Assembly: GCA_966211765.1 (NCBI GenBank)
Contig: CBIHOV010000025.1
Coordinates: forward strand, 57,805-121,804
From: Paraflavitalea sp966211765
GTDB taxonomy: Bacteria; Bacteroidota; Bacteroidia; Chitinophagales; Chitinophagaceae
Direction: 5' to 3'
Length of the DNA stretch: 64,000 nucleotides
In this document: piece after piece, positions 35,781-44,454 of the stretch
How the letters are laid out: each line of letters begins with the position of its first letter
Position numbering within the stretch: position 1 is the first letter of the stretch
Notes under the pieces: model-generated
Databases searched by the model: none
Told to the model about the DNA's origin: nothing
Seen by the model: the letters and a program-made list of their open reading frames with translations, nothing else
Made by a program: the position numbers and the translations under genes

Positions 35781-37229
35781 TCAAATATGTGTAATCTGGT
35801 CACGCTCGGATTCATGGTCCAGGCTGATTTTGAGGTTTACAACATAAATACTGTTATTATCGCTGATGTCAAGCAGGTACCTGCCGGGGTACAATACATC
35901 CAGCCGCCGCCGGGCATTGACAAGGCCCACTCCCCCACCCCTTGTCTCACCGGTTGATAATGGCCGGCGGACGATGGTATTGCCTACGGTAAGTGTGAGA
36001 TCGGTGCCCGTTACTCCAATCTTGATGTCAATGGCGGAAGGGCTTGAATAACTGATGCCATGCTTGAATGCGTTTTCAATAAAGGTGATCAACAATAAAG
36101 GTGCGATAAGCAGGTCATTGGTAACACCTGTTACTTCGTACTGAATGGTTATGTTTTTGGAAATGCGCAATTTCTGCAGATCAATATAGTTACGGATGTA
36201 TTCCAGGTCTCTTGTTAAGGGAATCTTTTCCGTTGTGCTGTCGTACAATACATAACGCATGATCTGCGAAAACTTGAGAATGGAATATTCTGTTTGTTCT
36301 GACTTCAGGTGCGCCTGGGAATAAATACTGTTAAGTGTATTGAACAGGAAATGCGGATTGATCTGCAATTTCAGGAAGTTCAACTCTGCATTGAGCCTTT
36401 CATTCTCCAGTGCTTTTTTCTGTTTTTCACTAATGATCAGGGAATTGGCCAGTTTGATGAACCCGCTGATGAGTAAGATGATGACACCCGATGAAAGGGT
36501 ATTCATGAGTACCATCGAAAAGCCCATCCAGAAAATACTTCTATCCCCAAAAGGACCTTCTCTGAAAAAGGGCATGGCAGGCTCGGCCCGCACAACAGCT
36601 GTAGCCATGGTATCATTGGGGTGCCGGCTGTTGAAATACCTTTTCCAGAGGCGCATCCGCCTGCGCAGGGAATCATTATCTGCATTATCGACAGCTGTTA
36701 CATATCCTACCTGTGTACCAACTACTCCGGAATGTATCATGGTCCCACCTTCCACACGCAATTCAACGGGGGGCATGCCTGGCATACCCGGCGCAGTCGT
36801 TATCAGGGAATCTTTGATGGCCATCATCCCAGCTCCCATTCTGCCTGCTAAAATGTAACGGTGCGCATTCGCACGCAGGTGCTCACGGAAAAAATATTCT
36901 GTTGTGATGTTCAATGCGCACAATAACAACAAGGAAGCGGTAATGGATAAAAAATAGTTTGCGATCTTCCTGCGCTGGAAAAACCTGGGCAGGAGGTAAT
37001 AATAGTTCACATAGAATAAGATGACAAGAAAGGTTTTGGTTACCAACTCACGATAAAAGAAGGTGATATCCAATATCCTGATGCGGTAAATAAGCAATGG
37101 CATGGCCAGGAAAAGTCCCCATAAAAAAAGATGTGACACGATTACCAGCACACGATGACGTGCAGTTTTCACGGGTTTAAATCCCAGTATATAGGCTATG
37201 CTATCACGGGCTTTCTCTTTAGTCATCAT
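35781..37229 (-). CDS. LytS-like sensor histidine kinase
   Basis: The 482-residue membrane kinase has about four N-terminal helices and a His_kinase domain with the phosphoacceptor in LKLQINPHFLFNTLNSIYSQAH and the N-box in ITFIENAFKHG. Between helices near residue 110-240 is an unusual Met/Pro/Arg-rich extracytoplasmic loop (KDSLITTAPGMPGMPPVELRVEGG ...) that could be the sensing part. GGGVGLVNARRRLDVLYPG is the ATP-binding G-box. The start at 37229 is one base after the stop of the DUF4907 gene, implying translational coupling. The operon order (Kelch, DUF4907, kinase, regulator) suggests the two small envelope proteins are part of the sensory chain. Confidence 0.9.
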   Translation of the reverse strand: MMTKEKARDSIAYILGFKPVKTARHRVLVIVSHLFLWGLFLAMPLLIYRIRILDITFFYRELVTKTFLVILFYVNYYYLLPRFFQRRKIANYFLSITASLLLLCALNITTEYFFREHLRANAHRYILAGRMGAGMMAIKDSLITTAPGMPGMPPVELRVEGGTMIHSGVVGTQVGYVTAVDNADNDSLRRRMRLWKRYFNSRHPNDTMATAVVRAEPAMPFFREGPFGDRSIFWMGFSMVLMNTLSSGVIILLISGFIKLANSLIISEKQKKALENERLNAELNFLKLQINPHFLFNTLNSIYSQAHLKSEQTEYSILKFSQIMRYVLYDSTTEKIPLTRDLEYIRNYIDLQKLRISKNITIQYEVTGVTNDLLIAPLLLITFIENAFKHGISYSSPSAIDIKIGVTGTDLTLTVGNTIVRRPLSTGETRGGGVGLVNARRRLDVLYPGRYLLDISDNNSIYVVNLKISLDHESERDQITHI

Positions 37230-37230
37230 A

Positions 37231-37587
37231 TTATTGAGCAGGCAAGGTACCGGTATGCTGCATTTGATGGGAATTAAATACGGGGGTTTCACCCAATTTT
37301 ATCTTTCCTATAACAATTCGGGCATCGGCTTCTGCAGACTGCTTACTGTCAAAACCAACCCTGCCCTTAGCTACTGGATTGATGGACTGGTGTATCAATA
37401 TTATTTCACCCACCAGGATATCGTACCCCCACGTTGTTCCATTGGTGAAACACTGATAAGAGAGCCCGGTTTTCGCCTGCTCTTTTTTAAGCCAATACAA
37501 TTTGGTGAAAGTAATAGCTACCGCTATAGCAACGGCAGCTATTAGGATCTGGCGGGCCTTATTGGTTGTCATCGTCGTTTTGTTCAT
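37231..37587 (-). CDS. DUF4907-family small membrane protein
   Basis: The 118-residue protein has one N-terminal hydrophobic helix (RQILIAAVAIAVAITFTKLYWL) and a short periplasmic domain with WGYDILVGEIILIHQSINPVAKGRVGF and SKQSAEADARIVIGKIKLGE, the DUF4907 pattern. Function is unknown. It overlaps the 3' end of the Kelch gene by about 28 bases and ends one base before the kinase start, so the genes are translationally coupled. The start at 37587 or 37572 is possible; both give the same helix. DUF4907 and Kelch proteins often sit together in Bacteroidota. Confidence 0.78.
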   Translation of the reverse strand: MNKTTMTTNKARQILIAAVAIAVAITFTKLYWLKKEQAKTGLSYQCFTNGTTWGYDILVGEIILIHQSINPVAKGRVGFDSKQSAEADARIVIGKIKLGETPVFNSHQMQHTGTLPAQ

Positions 37588-38584
37588 CTGCAGGATGAAA
37601 CTCAAACATGTTGTAATAATATTCTGACCCATTGCGACCGGCAAGTACAAAGCCCCTGTTTTTCAATGTCATACCCAGTGCTCCTTCTCTTACCTTTCCT
37701 TCAAAATCTGTTTTACGGGTCCATTGGTCAGCAGTTGCATCGTATTCCCATACAGTAGATGCATACCCACCGGTTGTACCAGTGGCGAGGTAGCCTTTAT
37801 TGTTCAGGACAAAGCTCACGGCGTTGTAACGGGCAATACCTGAATAGTCATCATCATAACTATCATCGGATACGTTGGTGAGCTTCCTTTTTTCAGTCCA
37901 GTCTTTGGTAGTGGGATCGTATACCAGGAGGTCGTTCAAAGCGGTACCGTTGTTATTACCACTGCATATATAAGCTTTGTTGTCTATTACAAATGCTGTA
38001 GCAGCGGACCTTCTGCGGTTCATGCTTTTCACCTGTTCCCATGAGTCTGTGCCAGGCGAATAAGCATACATATCCTGCAGGTCGCTGCCATCATATCCTG
38101 AACCTACATATCCCTTATCGCCCAGGGTGAAAGCCACGGCATTGTAGCGCGCCGATCCGGGGAAAGGCTTGATAGGTGTCCAGGTATTGGCTCCCGGATC
38201 AAATGCATACATATCACTAAATTCATCGTAGCCATCTGTGCCGGTACCTACAAATCCTTTGTTGCCCACGGCAAAGGCAATCGCTGAGTTGCGGGCAACG
38301 CCTGGAAATTCCTTCATACGGGTCCAGTAATCACGATCTAAATCGTATTCCCACAAGTCATTATAGCGCTTTGTGGCGGATACACCGGTGCCGATATAAG
38401 CTTTATCACCAATGGTAAACAATATTGCTTCGCTCCTGGCATCACTTTCAAAGTCTTTGCTTATAGACCAATTGCCCACCAGGTCGTCGTCGCCATCTGT
38501 ACTCTTGGTACAGCCGGGCACCAGTAAAACAGGCGTAGATACAATCAATAAGGCAGCAGCATAAACAGCAATTTGTTTCATCAT
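37559..38584 (-). CDS. Kelch-repeat lipoprotein
   Basis: The 341-residue exported protein has a lipoprotein signal peptide (TPVLLVPGC, modified Cys25). It then has about six Kelch repeats, each about 50 residues with a GD/NKGYVGTG-type turn and WxxxxxFPG-type end (AFAVGNKGFVGTGTDGYDEF, AFTLGDKGYVGSGYDGSDLQ and similar). So it forms a beta-propeller on the periplasmic or outer face, likely binding a ligand. No catalytic motif is visible. It is the first gene of the operon with DUF4907, the kinase and LytTR regulator. Start could be 38584 or 38581 (MMK). Confidence 0.88.
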   Translation of the reverse strand: MMKQIAVYAAALLIVSTPVLLVPGCTKSTDGDDDLVGNWSISKDFESDARSEAILFTIGDKAYIGTGVSATKRYNDLWEYDLDRDYWTRMKEFPGVARNSAIAFAVGNKGFVGTGTDGYDEFSDMYAFDPGANTWTPIKPFPGSARYNAVAFTLGDKGYVGSGYDGSDLQDMYAYSPGTDSWEQVKSMNRRRSAATAFVIDNKAYICSGNNNGTALNDLLVYDPTTKDWTEKRKLTNVSDDSYDDDYSGIARYNAVSFVLNNKGYLATGTTGGYASTVWEYDATADQWTRKTDFEGKVREGALGMTLKNRGFVLAGRNGSEYYYNMFEFHPADEQNDDDNQ

Positions 38585-39085
38585 TTTTAGTTTTTAATAT
38601 GAGGGGCCGGTTGAATGGTCACCCTGAGTTGAGCGGAGCGGAAAAGAATTGTGGAAGACGGCTCCTCTACACTCAGTGGGACAGACGTTTTCTTAGATAG
38701 AGCCTGCACACCTGACCGGTATCATAACTGTATTTTCGATAAAAGTATTTACAGCATCTCCAAACGTCTTGGTAAAATAGATAGGCTGGTAGGTTGAATC
38801 GACGAACTTCTCATTATAATCGGCGGAGGGGGAGAAGAATACAGAATATAGAATACAGAATGGGTGCGTACGAATGTCGGGGACCTGACTATTGGCAGGA
38901 GTAAGTAGTCGCAGATAAGATATGCAGCATTGATTCTTAATTTACTAACTGCGGATGCGGGTGTGTGCTTCTTTAAAGATTGAAATCAAGGATTCGTCGA
39001 TTATTCAATCAAAACCATATATTATAACAAACTCACCCAGGCATACGCTAATATATTGCGCTGATCATAATTCCAGATCAGCAAT
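38585..39085. other. Divergent intergenic region between Kelch and DUF4270 genes
   Basis: This 501-bp region separates two divergent transcription units and should hold both promoters. It contains a GAATACA heptamer array at 38837-38864 and a GGAGAA block that also precedes the array at 40430. No RNA gene or hairpin terminator was recognised. LytTR direct repeats were not evident by eye. Confidence 0.45.
38837..38864 (+). repeat. Heptamer tandem array (GAATACA-type)
   Basis: Units GAATACA, GAATATA, GAATACA, GAATGGG lie in the divergent Kelch/DUF4270 spacer, preceded by GGGAGAA as in the copy at 40430. Confidence 0.85.
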
Positions 39086-40423
39086 ATGAATATACCGAAA
39101 ACTGCCTCTGTTGTGCTTCCCGCCCTATGCCTGCTGACGACTATGTTAACAGGTTGTTATAAAGATGAAATTAAGTTTGGCGACATGGGTAATGATAGTT
39201 TTACCAGGATCATTACTATCGACACGATCACGCCTGTAATATCAACAATTGTACTGGATTCCTTTCCCACCTCCAACAACAAGATCATGTTGATCGGGCG
39301 TTGGGAAGATCCCTTAATGGGCGTTACCAGGGCAAGCAGTTTTTTCCAAATGGGGTTGCCTGCCGATGTACCCAATATGACATTTCCGAATGATGCGGTG
39401 TATGATTCACTGGCGATGACGCTCAAGCCCAATAAACAATATTATGGGGATACTTCTCAGGCTCAGACCTTCTCGGTATATGAACTGGCCTATCAGCCCG
39501 ACTACACTTATTCCAATTATTTGTACAATACTTCGTCCACTGCAAAAATTGCCGGTGCGCTGGGCAGTACTACCTTAAGGATCAGACCCAGCAGGAATGA
39601 TTCTCTCCAGATCAGGCTCCCTCAGAGCAAAGGGGAGGAAATTTTTAGAAAGATCAAACTGCAGGCAGCGGAAATAAAAACTGATGACAATTTCCGGAAT
39701 TACCTGCGGGGTTTTTGTATACAGGTGAATGACAATGACAAGGGAGCCATCTTTGGTTTTAACACGGATAGCAGTGTAATGATGAAATTGTATTACCACA
39801 CCACAATCCCCGTTTACCAGGAACATGTTATTGAATTTGCCATTACGCGTACAGATTATCAATATAACCAGGTATTGAGCAACCGCAAGAATACTCCGCT
39901 GGAACCAGGTTTTGCAGACCAGGAAGAGTTTTTTCCTTCGGCACAATATCCTTATGCATTTACGCAGGCGGGTACGGGGGTTATGATGAAAATAAAATTC
40001 CCTTCGCTGCGCAACATACTGGGCATTGGCAGTGTGGTGAAGCTGTTAAGTGCAAAGGTTATTATCAAACCAGTGGAGCAGACTTTTGATACCTATGGGT
40101 CCCGCTTGCCCGATACTCTTTTTCTTGCACAAACGGATGCTACCAATACGATCGGCACTGCTTTGCCGGATGCAGGGGGATCGGCCACGATGTACGGTGT
40201 GCCTTCTATTGATTATATATACCGGCTTAATACCAATTACACTTTTGATGTTTCATCGTATATCAATTACCTGTTGAATACAGCTGGTAGCTCTGAGGGC
40301 GGTGTATTTGTACTGGAAGAAAATCCGGGAGCGGCCAAAAAGCTAAACCGGGCATTGATGGGTAGCCGGAACCACCCGAAGTATAAGACGCAACTGGTGT
40401 TGACGGTCATGTCGGTGGAGTAG
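39086..40423 (+). CDS. DUF4270 family lipoprotein
   Basis: The 445-residue exported lipoprotein has a signal peptide with lipobox MLTGC (Cys24). The mature part matches DUF4270: an N-terminal ISTIVLDSFPTSNNKIMLIG, then beta-rich repeats with FRNYLRGFCIQVNDNDKGAIFGFN and MKIKFPSLRNILGIGSVVKLLSAKVIIKP, and a C-terminal SRNHPKYKTQLVLTVMSVE. DUF4270 proteins are outer-membrane-associated beta-sandwich proteins of unknown role in Bacteroidota. It is divergent from the Kelch operon and leads to the outer-membrane protein gene. A heptamer array starts six bases after its stop. Confidence 0.85.
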   Translation: MNIPKTASVVLPALCLLTTMLTGCYKDEIKFGDMGNDSFTRIITIDTITPVISTIVLDSFPTSNNKIMLIGRWEDPLMGVTRASSFFQMGLPADVPNMTFPNDAVYDSLAMTLKPNKQYYGDTSQAQTFSVYELAYQPDYTYSNYLYNTSSTAKIAGALGSTTLRIRPSRNDSLQIRLPQSKGEEIFRKIKLQAAEIKTDDNFRNYLRGFCIQVNDNDKGAIFGFNTDSSVMMKLYYHTTIPVYQEHVIEFAITRTDYQYNQVLSNRKNTPLEPGFADQEEFFPSAQYPYAFTQAGTGVMMKIKFPSLRNILGIGSVVKLLSAKVIIKPVEQTFDTYGSRLPDTLFLAQTDATNTIGTALPDAGGSATMYGVPSIDYIYRLNTNYTFDVSSYINYLLNTAGSSEGGVFVLEENPGAAKKLNRALMGSRNHPKYKTQLVLTVMSVE

Positions 40424-40429
40424 GGAGAA

Positions 40430-40464
40430 GAATACAGGATACAGAATACAGAATTTAGAATTTT
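40430..40464 (+). repeat. Heptamer tandem array (GAATACA-type) near DUF4270 stop
   Basis: Units GAATACA, GGATACA, GAATACA, GAATTTA, GAATTTT start six bases after the DUF4270 stop, in the 142-bp gap before the outer-membrane protein gene. Confidence 0.85.
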
Positions 40465-40565
40465 TAATACAGCATATAGGAGTTGACAATGGCTGGCGCC
40501 ACTTGGGAAGGCATTTAACCAGGGACTCACACAATGCCGATTGATGATCTATTTAAAAGACATTC

Positions 40566-41810
40566 ATGAAGAAAAGTCTAATTATTGTTGGGTTATTTAT
40601 TTCGCTTCATGCGGGCGCACAGGATTATAACGCCCCCTACTCTATTTATGGCGTGGGCGACCTGGAACAACGTTTTTATGACCGCAGCATCGGAATGGCC
40701 AATAGTTCGATCTCGCTGCTGAGCAGTCCTCACTATCAGTTCCTGAAGAATCCTGCCTCGCTGAGTGGACTGGAAAGAAGTAATATTTATGTAAATATGG
40801 CGCTTACGGGTAAAACGGTTACTTATGCCGGTACGCCTATTGGTGAAGCCAATAGTAAGACGCGCGATCTGTCTATCAAGAGTTTTTCAGTAGCTACCAA
40901 ACTCAATAATTTCTGGGCCAGCAGTGTAGGTTTTATGCCGCTGAGTTATACTGGCTACCGGTATACGGCTACCAAAAGTATCGAGGGATCGGATGATACG
41001 TACAACGGCGACTATGAAGGTGATGGCGGATTGTACAATGTGTATTGGAACAATGCTTTTTCGATTGGTAAGCATTTTTCGGTGGGCGTACGCAGTTCTT
41101 TTATTTTTGGTTCGCTTAACCACACGGAAACCCTGACGGGTGAGGTACTGAGCTCTTCGATTGTTACGAAAACGAGGGATTACTATAACAATTTCCGTTT
41201 TGAGTTTGGGTCTATCTATTCTACCAATATCAGTAAGAACTGGAGACTGGCATTGGGTGGCAAGCTCACCACAAAGACAAAGCTCAACTCGGAGAGGACG
41301 GTGTCGATCACAGAAGGCACCACGGTTATCAAAGACAATGAGTTTGTAAAGAGTTCGGCTTTTTACCTACCGGTTGCTTACGATGCCGGCATCTCCTTCA
41401 CACATAAGAACCGGCTGACGATAGCGGTGGATTACAATTACCAAAGCTGGACGGACCTGAAGCAGAAGGGGCAGGGTTATTCGCTGGTCGATAGCCGACG
41501 CTTGTCGGCAGGCATTCAATACTCCAACCAGGTGGAACGCTGGGGCCGCCGGTATGAGAAGAATTATGTACAGGCAGGCTTTTTCACCACCAATTCTTAC
41601 CTGCGCATCCGCAATACGCCGATCAATGAGATCGGCGGCAGTATTGGTTATGGCGGATACCTGAGTGGTAGTCTGTTCTATGGCTTGTCGGTAGAAGCCG
41701 GCCGAAGGGGTACGGTTGCCAATGGACTGATCAAAGAGAATTATGTACAAGCAACACTAACCCTGTCACTAAGAGAATTTTTGTTTAGTAAAGGCCATAA
41801 GTACGATTAG
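40566..41810 (+). CDS. Outer-membrane beta-barrel-like protein
   Basis: This 414-residue protein has a signal peptide (MKKSLIIVGLFISLHAGA). Its mature part consists of alternating aromatic and polar beta-strands such as FWASSVGFMPLSYTGYRYTA, FRFEFGSIYSTNISKNWRLA and LTIAVDYNYQSWTDLKQKGQGY. The pattern fits an outer-membrane barrel of the FadL/PorV-like kind; the N-terminal YSIYGVGDLEQRFYDRSIGMANS is common in Bacteroidota homologs. It is probably co-transcribed with DUF4270, 142 bases upstream. A perfect hairpin follows its stop. The transported or bound ligand is unknown. Confidence 0.78.
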   Translation: MKKSLIIVGLFISLHAGAQDYNAPYSIYGVGDLEQRFYDRSIGMANSSISLLSSPHYQFLKNPASLSGLERSNIYVNMALTGKTVTYAGTPIGEANSKTRDLSIKSFSVATKLNNFWASSVGFMPLSYTGYRYTATKSIEGSDDTYNGDYEGDGGLYNVYWNNAFSIGKHFSVGVRSSFIFGSLNHTETLTGEVLSSSIVTKTRDYYNNFRFEFGSIYSTNISKNWRLALGGKLTTKTKLNSERTVSITEGTTVIKDNEFVKSSAFYLPVAYDAGISFTHKNRLTIAVDYNYQSWTDLKQKGQGYSLVDSRRLSAGIQYSNQVERWGRRYEKNYVQAGFFTTNSYLRIRNTPINEIGGSIGYGGYLSGSLFYGLSVEAGRRGTVANGLIKENYVQATLTLSLREFLFSKGHKYD

Positions 41811-42328
41811 GCAGACCGGGCATGTGCCCGGTCTCTTTGTACCCAGGCCATTCGCAGACGCTCCTGGCACCATTTGGATAAGTGAAGCGGTTTGAAATAT
41901 GATCCTGGGTATCATATCTGGAAAAGCGTGATACTTCAACCGCCATGGTCCTCAATTGTTTAAGCCATCCTCTATTAATGGTTCAACAACCATCCAAGTC
42001 CTGCCCTGGAATGTGCAGAGATTTCTTAAAATAGTAATCCACGAATTTTGGAATATCCCGCCCGAACTTCTTATTTTCATGCCCGGATTCCATAGAACCT
42101 CCGGACTGCAGGAACTACCTGCCTAAGTGGAGGGGTGCTAAAGAAACACTAACATCGATTGCTACCGGCTTACTGTGTGTATTTACTGTGGCATGTTGAA
42201 GTTCCATTAAACCTTATCGCTGCTACCATTGCTGTCAGATCACGGCCGAAAGGCTGGCGTTGAACCAGGATCCATCCTTAATTGAGTAGCTATTTTTAAT
42301 TCGTCATTCCAAAAAAGTACAGGCTCCG
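41811..42328. other. Intergenic region upstream of ECF sigma gene
   Basis: This 518-bp region has the hairpin at 41813-41834 and nothing else that I recognise. No ORF has a credible start. The final 100 bases presumably hold the sigma-factor promoter. Confidence 0.4.
41813..41840 (+). terminator. Terminator after the outer-membrane protein gene
   Basis: AGACCGGGCA and TGCCCGGTCT form a perfect 10-bp stem with a TG centre two bases after the stop, followed by CTTTGT. The U-tract is short but the stem is very stable. Confidence 0.75.
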
Positions 42329-42919
42329 ATGAAGCACTTGGGACAAGACTTAGTGACCCAATTTACACAGGGAAATACCCGTGCTTTTACTACTATCTAT
42401 AATATCTATTACCCCCGTCTTTTCAACTTTGCCAAGCGGATGGTGGACAACCGGCAAGAGGCCCAGGATATCACGGCTGAAACATTTGTAAAGCTCTGGC
42501 GCCTGCATCCAAACTTCCCTACGCATGAGAAGATCCGTGCCTTTCTGTTTGTGACAGCCCGCAATGCCTGCTATGATTACCTGAAATACAATGCTAAGGA
42601 AAACAGTCAGCAGAAAGAGCTTTTACACCAGTTGTTACCGGAGACGGACAATGTGATGATGCGTGATGAGATCAAGGCGGATGTATTGGACCATATTTAT
42701 ACAGAGATCGAAAAACTTCCCCAACAATGCAAAGCGGTGTTCACCCTCTCCTACCTGGAAGGCCGCAAGAACAATGAAATAGCTGAGCTGCTGAAGATCA
42801 CAGATAAAACGGTGCGCAACCAAAAGGTATTGGCCAAAAAATTGCTGCGTGTTGCTTTGTTTGACCACCTGCGTGTAGTATCTCTCCTGGTTTGTTTTAT
42901 GCCGGCGGGCTTGTTGTAG
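42329..42919 (+). CDS. ECF-type RNA polymerase sigma factor
   Basis: The 196-residue protein is a sigma-70 family ECF factor. Region 2 spans AFTTIYNIYYPRLFNFAKRMVDNRQEAQDITAETFVKLW. Region 4 (sigma-70 r4) spans IEKLPQQCKAVFTLSYLEGRKNNEIAELLKITDKTVRNQ. In Bacteroidota this group usually pairs with a FecR-like anti-sigma and a SusC/TonB receptor just downstream. None is adjacent here: the next gene is a PepSY protein on the other strand. The C-terminus ends in a hydrophobic patch (VVSLLVCFMPAGLL), which might anchor it to the membrane or be a relic. Targets unknown. Confidence 0.93.
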   Translation: MKHLGQDLVTQFTQGNTRAFTTIYNIYYPRLFNFAKRMVDNRQEAQDITAETFVKLWRLHPNFPTHEKIRAFLFVTARNACYDYLKYNAKENSQQKELLHQLLPETDNVMMRDEIKADVLDHIYTEIEKLPQQCKAVFTLSYLEGRKNNEIAELLKITDKTVRNQKVLAKKLLRVALFDHLRVVSLLVCFMPAGLL

Positions 42920-42977
42920 TTGATTCTTTTATGCCAAGGAGTTATACCAGGAGTATATGCTTTCTTAATAATTGGAT

Positions 42978-44141
42978 TTACACTGCTGGTACTACCTGGT
43001 TCTTAGGGAGTGTATTCGTCAAATTACTTGCTTGCTTCTTCTTTTTCTTCCGTCCCAGCCAGATCATAAATCCGGTTACAGGAAGTGATGCAGCAATGAG
43101 GCTGGCGAAGAAAGCGATGAATTTACCTGTCAGGCCAAGGATAGCGCCTGTATGAATATCATAATTCATACGGAATACCTTATCCGCTGTTTTCGCCTGG
43201 TCAATCCTTCCCCATACATGGGATACCGGTATTTCTTTCAATGTGTATTGATCGTAAAAGCGATAATCTGTTTGCCAGTAGGTTTTCTTATCTGCATTCA
43301 GCGCAGCTTCAATAGCTCCTGTATCTGATGTAGGAAAATGCATCTCTATGGTGGCCACTTTGGCGGCTTCGGGCTTTAGCCGGTCCCAGATCACGTCCAC
43401 GGGTTGTGCATACATTGCTTTCTGGGTGGTATCAGACAAGGGCTCCAGGTACTCGGTAGACTTCTCTCCCCCTACGCTCCAGTAAGCCGCTTTCGCAAAC
43501 CACTGGAATCCCCAAACCAGGCCGGTGAGTGCAATAAAGATGACCACCCAGGTCATGTAAAAGCCCAATACATTGTGCAGGTCGTAGTTCACACGTTTCC
43601 ACTTAGCATTCCACTTGATACTAAAACGCTGTTTTTTAGCTGCCTTATTTCGAGGCCACCACAGTATAATGCCCGTGATCATCATCACCACAAATATGAG
43701 GGTAGCGGTAGCCACTACCGGCTGGCCAATGGTGGGAGGCAGCCAAAGGTAAAAATGCCCATCCAGCACCCAGGGAAAGAAACCTGATTCCATATCCAGC
43801 ACCTTCATAACCTCACCACTGTATGGGTTGATGAATACCATATCATAATACTCCTCTGGCTCAAAAGCATAGAACGACACTTTTGCCGCATCGGTCTTAC
43901 TGCCATAGGCCACGCTGTGAATATGTTTGCCGGGTAATTGGGCCTCTGCGATGGCCCTGAGCCTGGACGGCTGGATAAAGGGCTTATTCCCGGCCTTTAC
44001 ATAACGAAAGGGCTGCATCATGTCCTGGATCTCTTCCTGGAAAGCATACAGACAACCTGTGAGGGCTATAATAACTACGATGAGGCCTGAAGTGAGGCCA
44101 AGCCAGAGGTGAACTTTCCCGATGATCTTCTTAAAGGACAT
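42978..44141 (-). CDS. PepSY-associated TM-helix protein
   Basis: The 387-residue inner-membrane protein belongs to the PepSY_TM group, often annotated as iron-regulated or siderophore-reductase-like membrane proteins. It has an N-terminal helix with a conserved His (KVHLWLGLTSGLIVVIIALTGCLYAFQEEI), an extracytoplasmic PepSY-like domain, and helices with GHFYLWLPPTIGQPVVATATLIFVVMMITGIILWWPR and NYDLHNVLGFYMTWVVIFIALTG. A C-terminal helix is followed by a lysine-rich tail (GRKKKKKQ). The buried His residues in helices suggest haem or metal-linked electron transfer. It is a single gene. Iron linkage is family knowledge, not shown here. Confidence 0.88.
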   Translation of the reverse strand: MSFKKIIGKVHLWLGLTSGLIVVIIALTGCLYAFQEEIQDMMQPFRYVKAGNKPFIQPSRLRAIAEAQLPGKHIHSVAYGSKTDAAKVSFYAFEPEEYYDMVFINPYSGEVMKVLDMESGFFPWVLDGHFYLWLPPTIGQPVVATATLIFVVMMITGIILWWPRNKAAKKQRFSIKWNAKWKRVNYDLHNVLGFYMTWVVIFIALTGLVWGFQWFAKAAYWSVGGEKSTEYLEPLSDTTQKAMYAQPVDVIWDRLKPEAAKVATIEMHFPTSDTGAIEAALNADKKTYWQTDYRFYDQYTLKEIPVSHVWGRIDQAKTADKVFRMNYDIHTGAILGLTGKFIAFFASLIAASLPVTGFMIWLGRKKKKKQASNLTNTLPKNQVVPAV

Positions 44142-44204
44142 GGCTGCAAATTTAATAAGGCCAGTTTTCGCAATCAGGAAATTTGGTTACGGGATGAGGA
44201 AAAA

Positions 44205-44225
44205 GCAAGCTGCGAGCTGCAAGCA
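44205..44225 (+). repeat. Short heptamer array (GCAAGCT x3)
   Basis: Units GCAAGCT, GCGAGCT, GCAAGCA lie about 65 bases upstream of the PepSY gene start. It is short, so chance is possible, but the phase matches the other heptamer arrays of this window. Confidence 0.55.
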
Positions 44226-44366
44226 AAGAACAGCCTCGATAGGAAGAGGAAAAAGAGATAAAAAGAAGAGAAAAGGCAATGAGTGGGAAGATCGTGGGAA
44301 TATGGCTCTGATGGGGACGATATAGGGAGCAACCCGGGAGCTGAGTAGGGAGTGACTAGGAGGAAA

Positions 44367-44454
44367 GTCGCTATAAGGTCGCCATAAGGTCGCTGAAAGC
44401 TCGCTGTAAGACCGCTATTAGCTCGCTGAGGTATCGCTGTAGATACGCTGTAAA
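44367..44454 (+). repeat. 11-bp tandem array, eight degenerate units
   Basis: Eight consecutive 11-mers (GTCGCTATAAG, GTCGCCATAAG, GTCGCTGAAAG, CTCGCTGTAAG, ACCGCTATTAG, CTCGCTGAGGT, ATCGCTGTAGA, TACGCTGTAAA) share CGCT at positions 3-6, with one C/T change. The array ends about 113 bases before the hypothetical gene start. An 11-bp period places each core on the same face of the DNA helix. Confidence 0.88.

Noticed and set aside
44367..44454. Possible CRISPR array
   Set aside because: Units are 11 bp and contiguous without spacers, and no cas gene is present.
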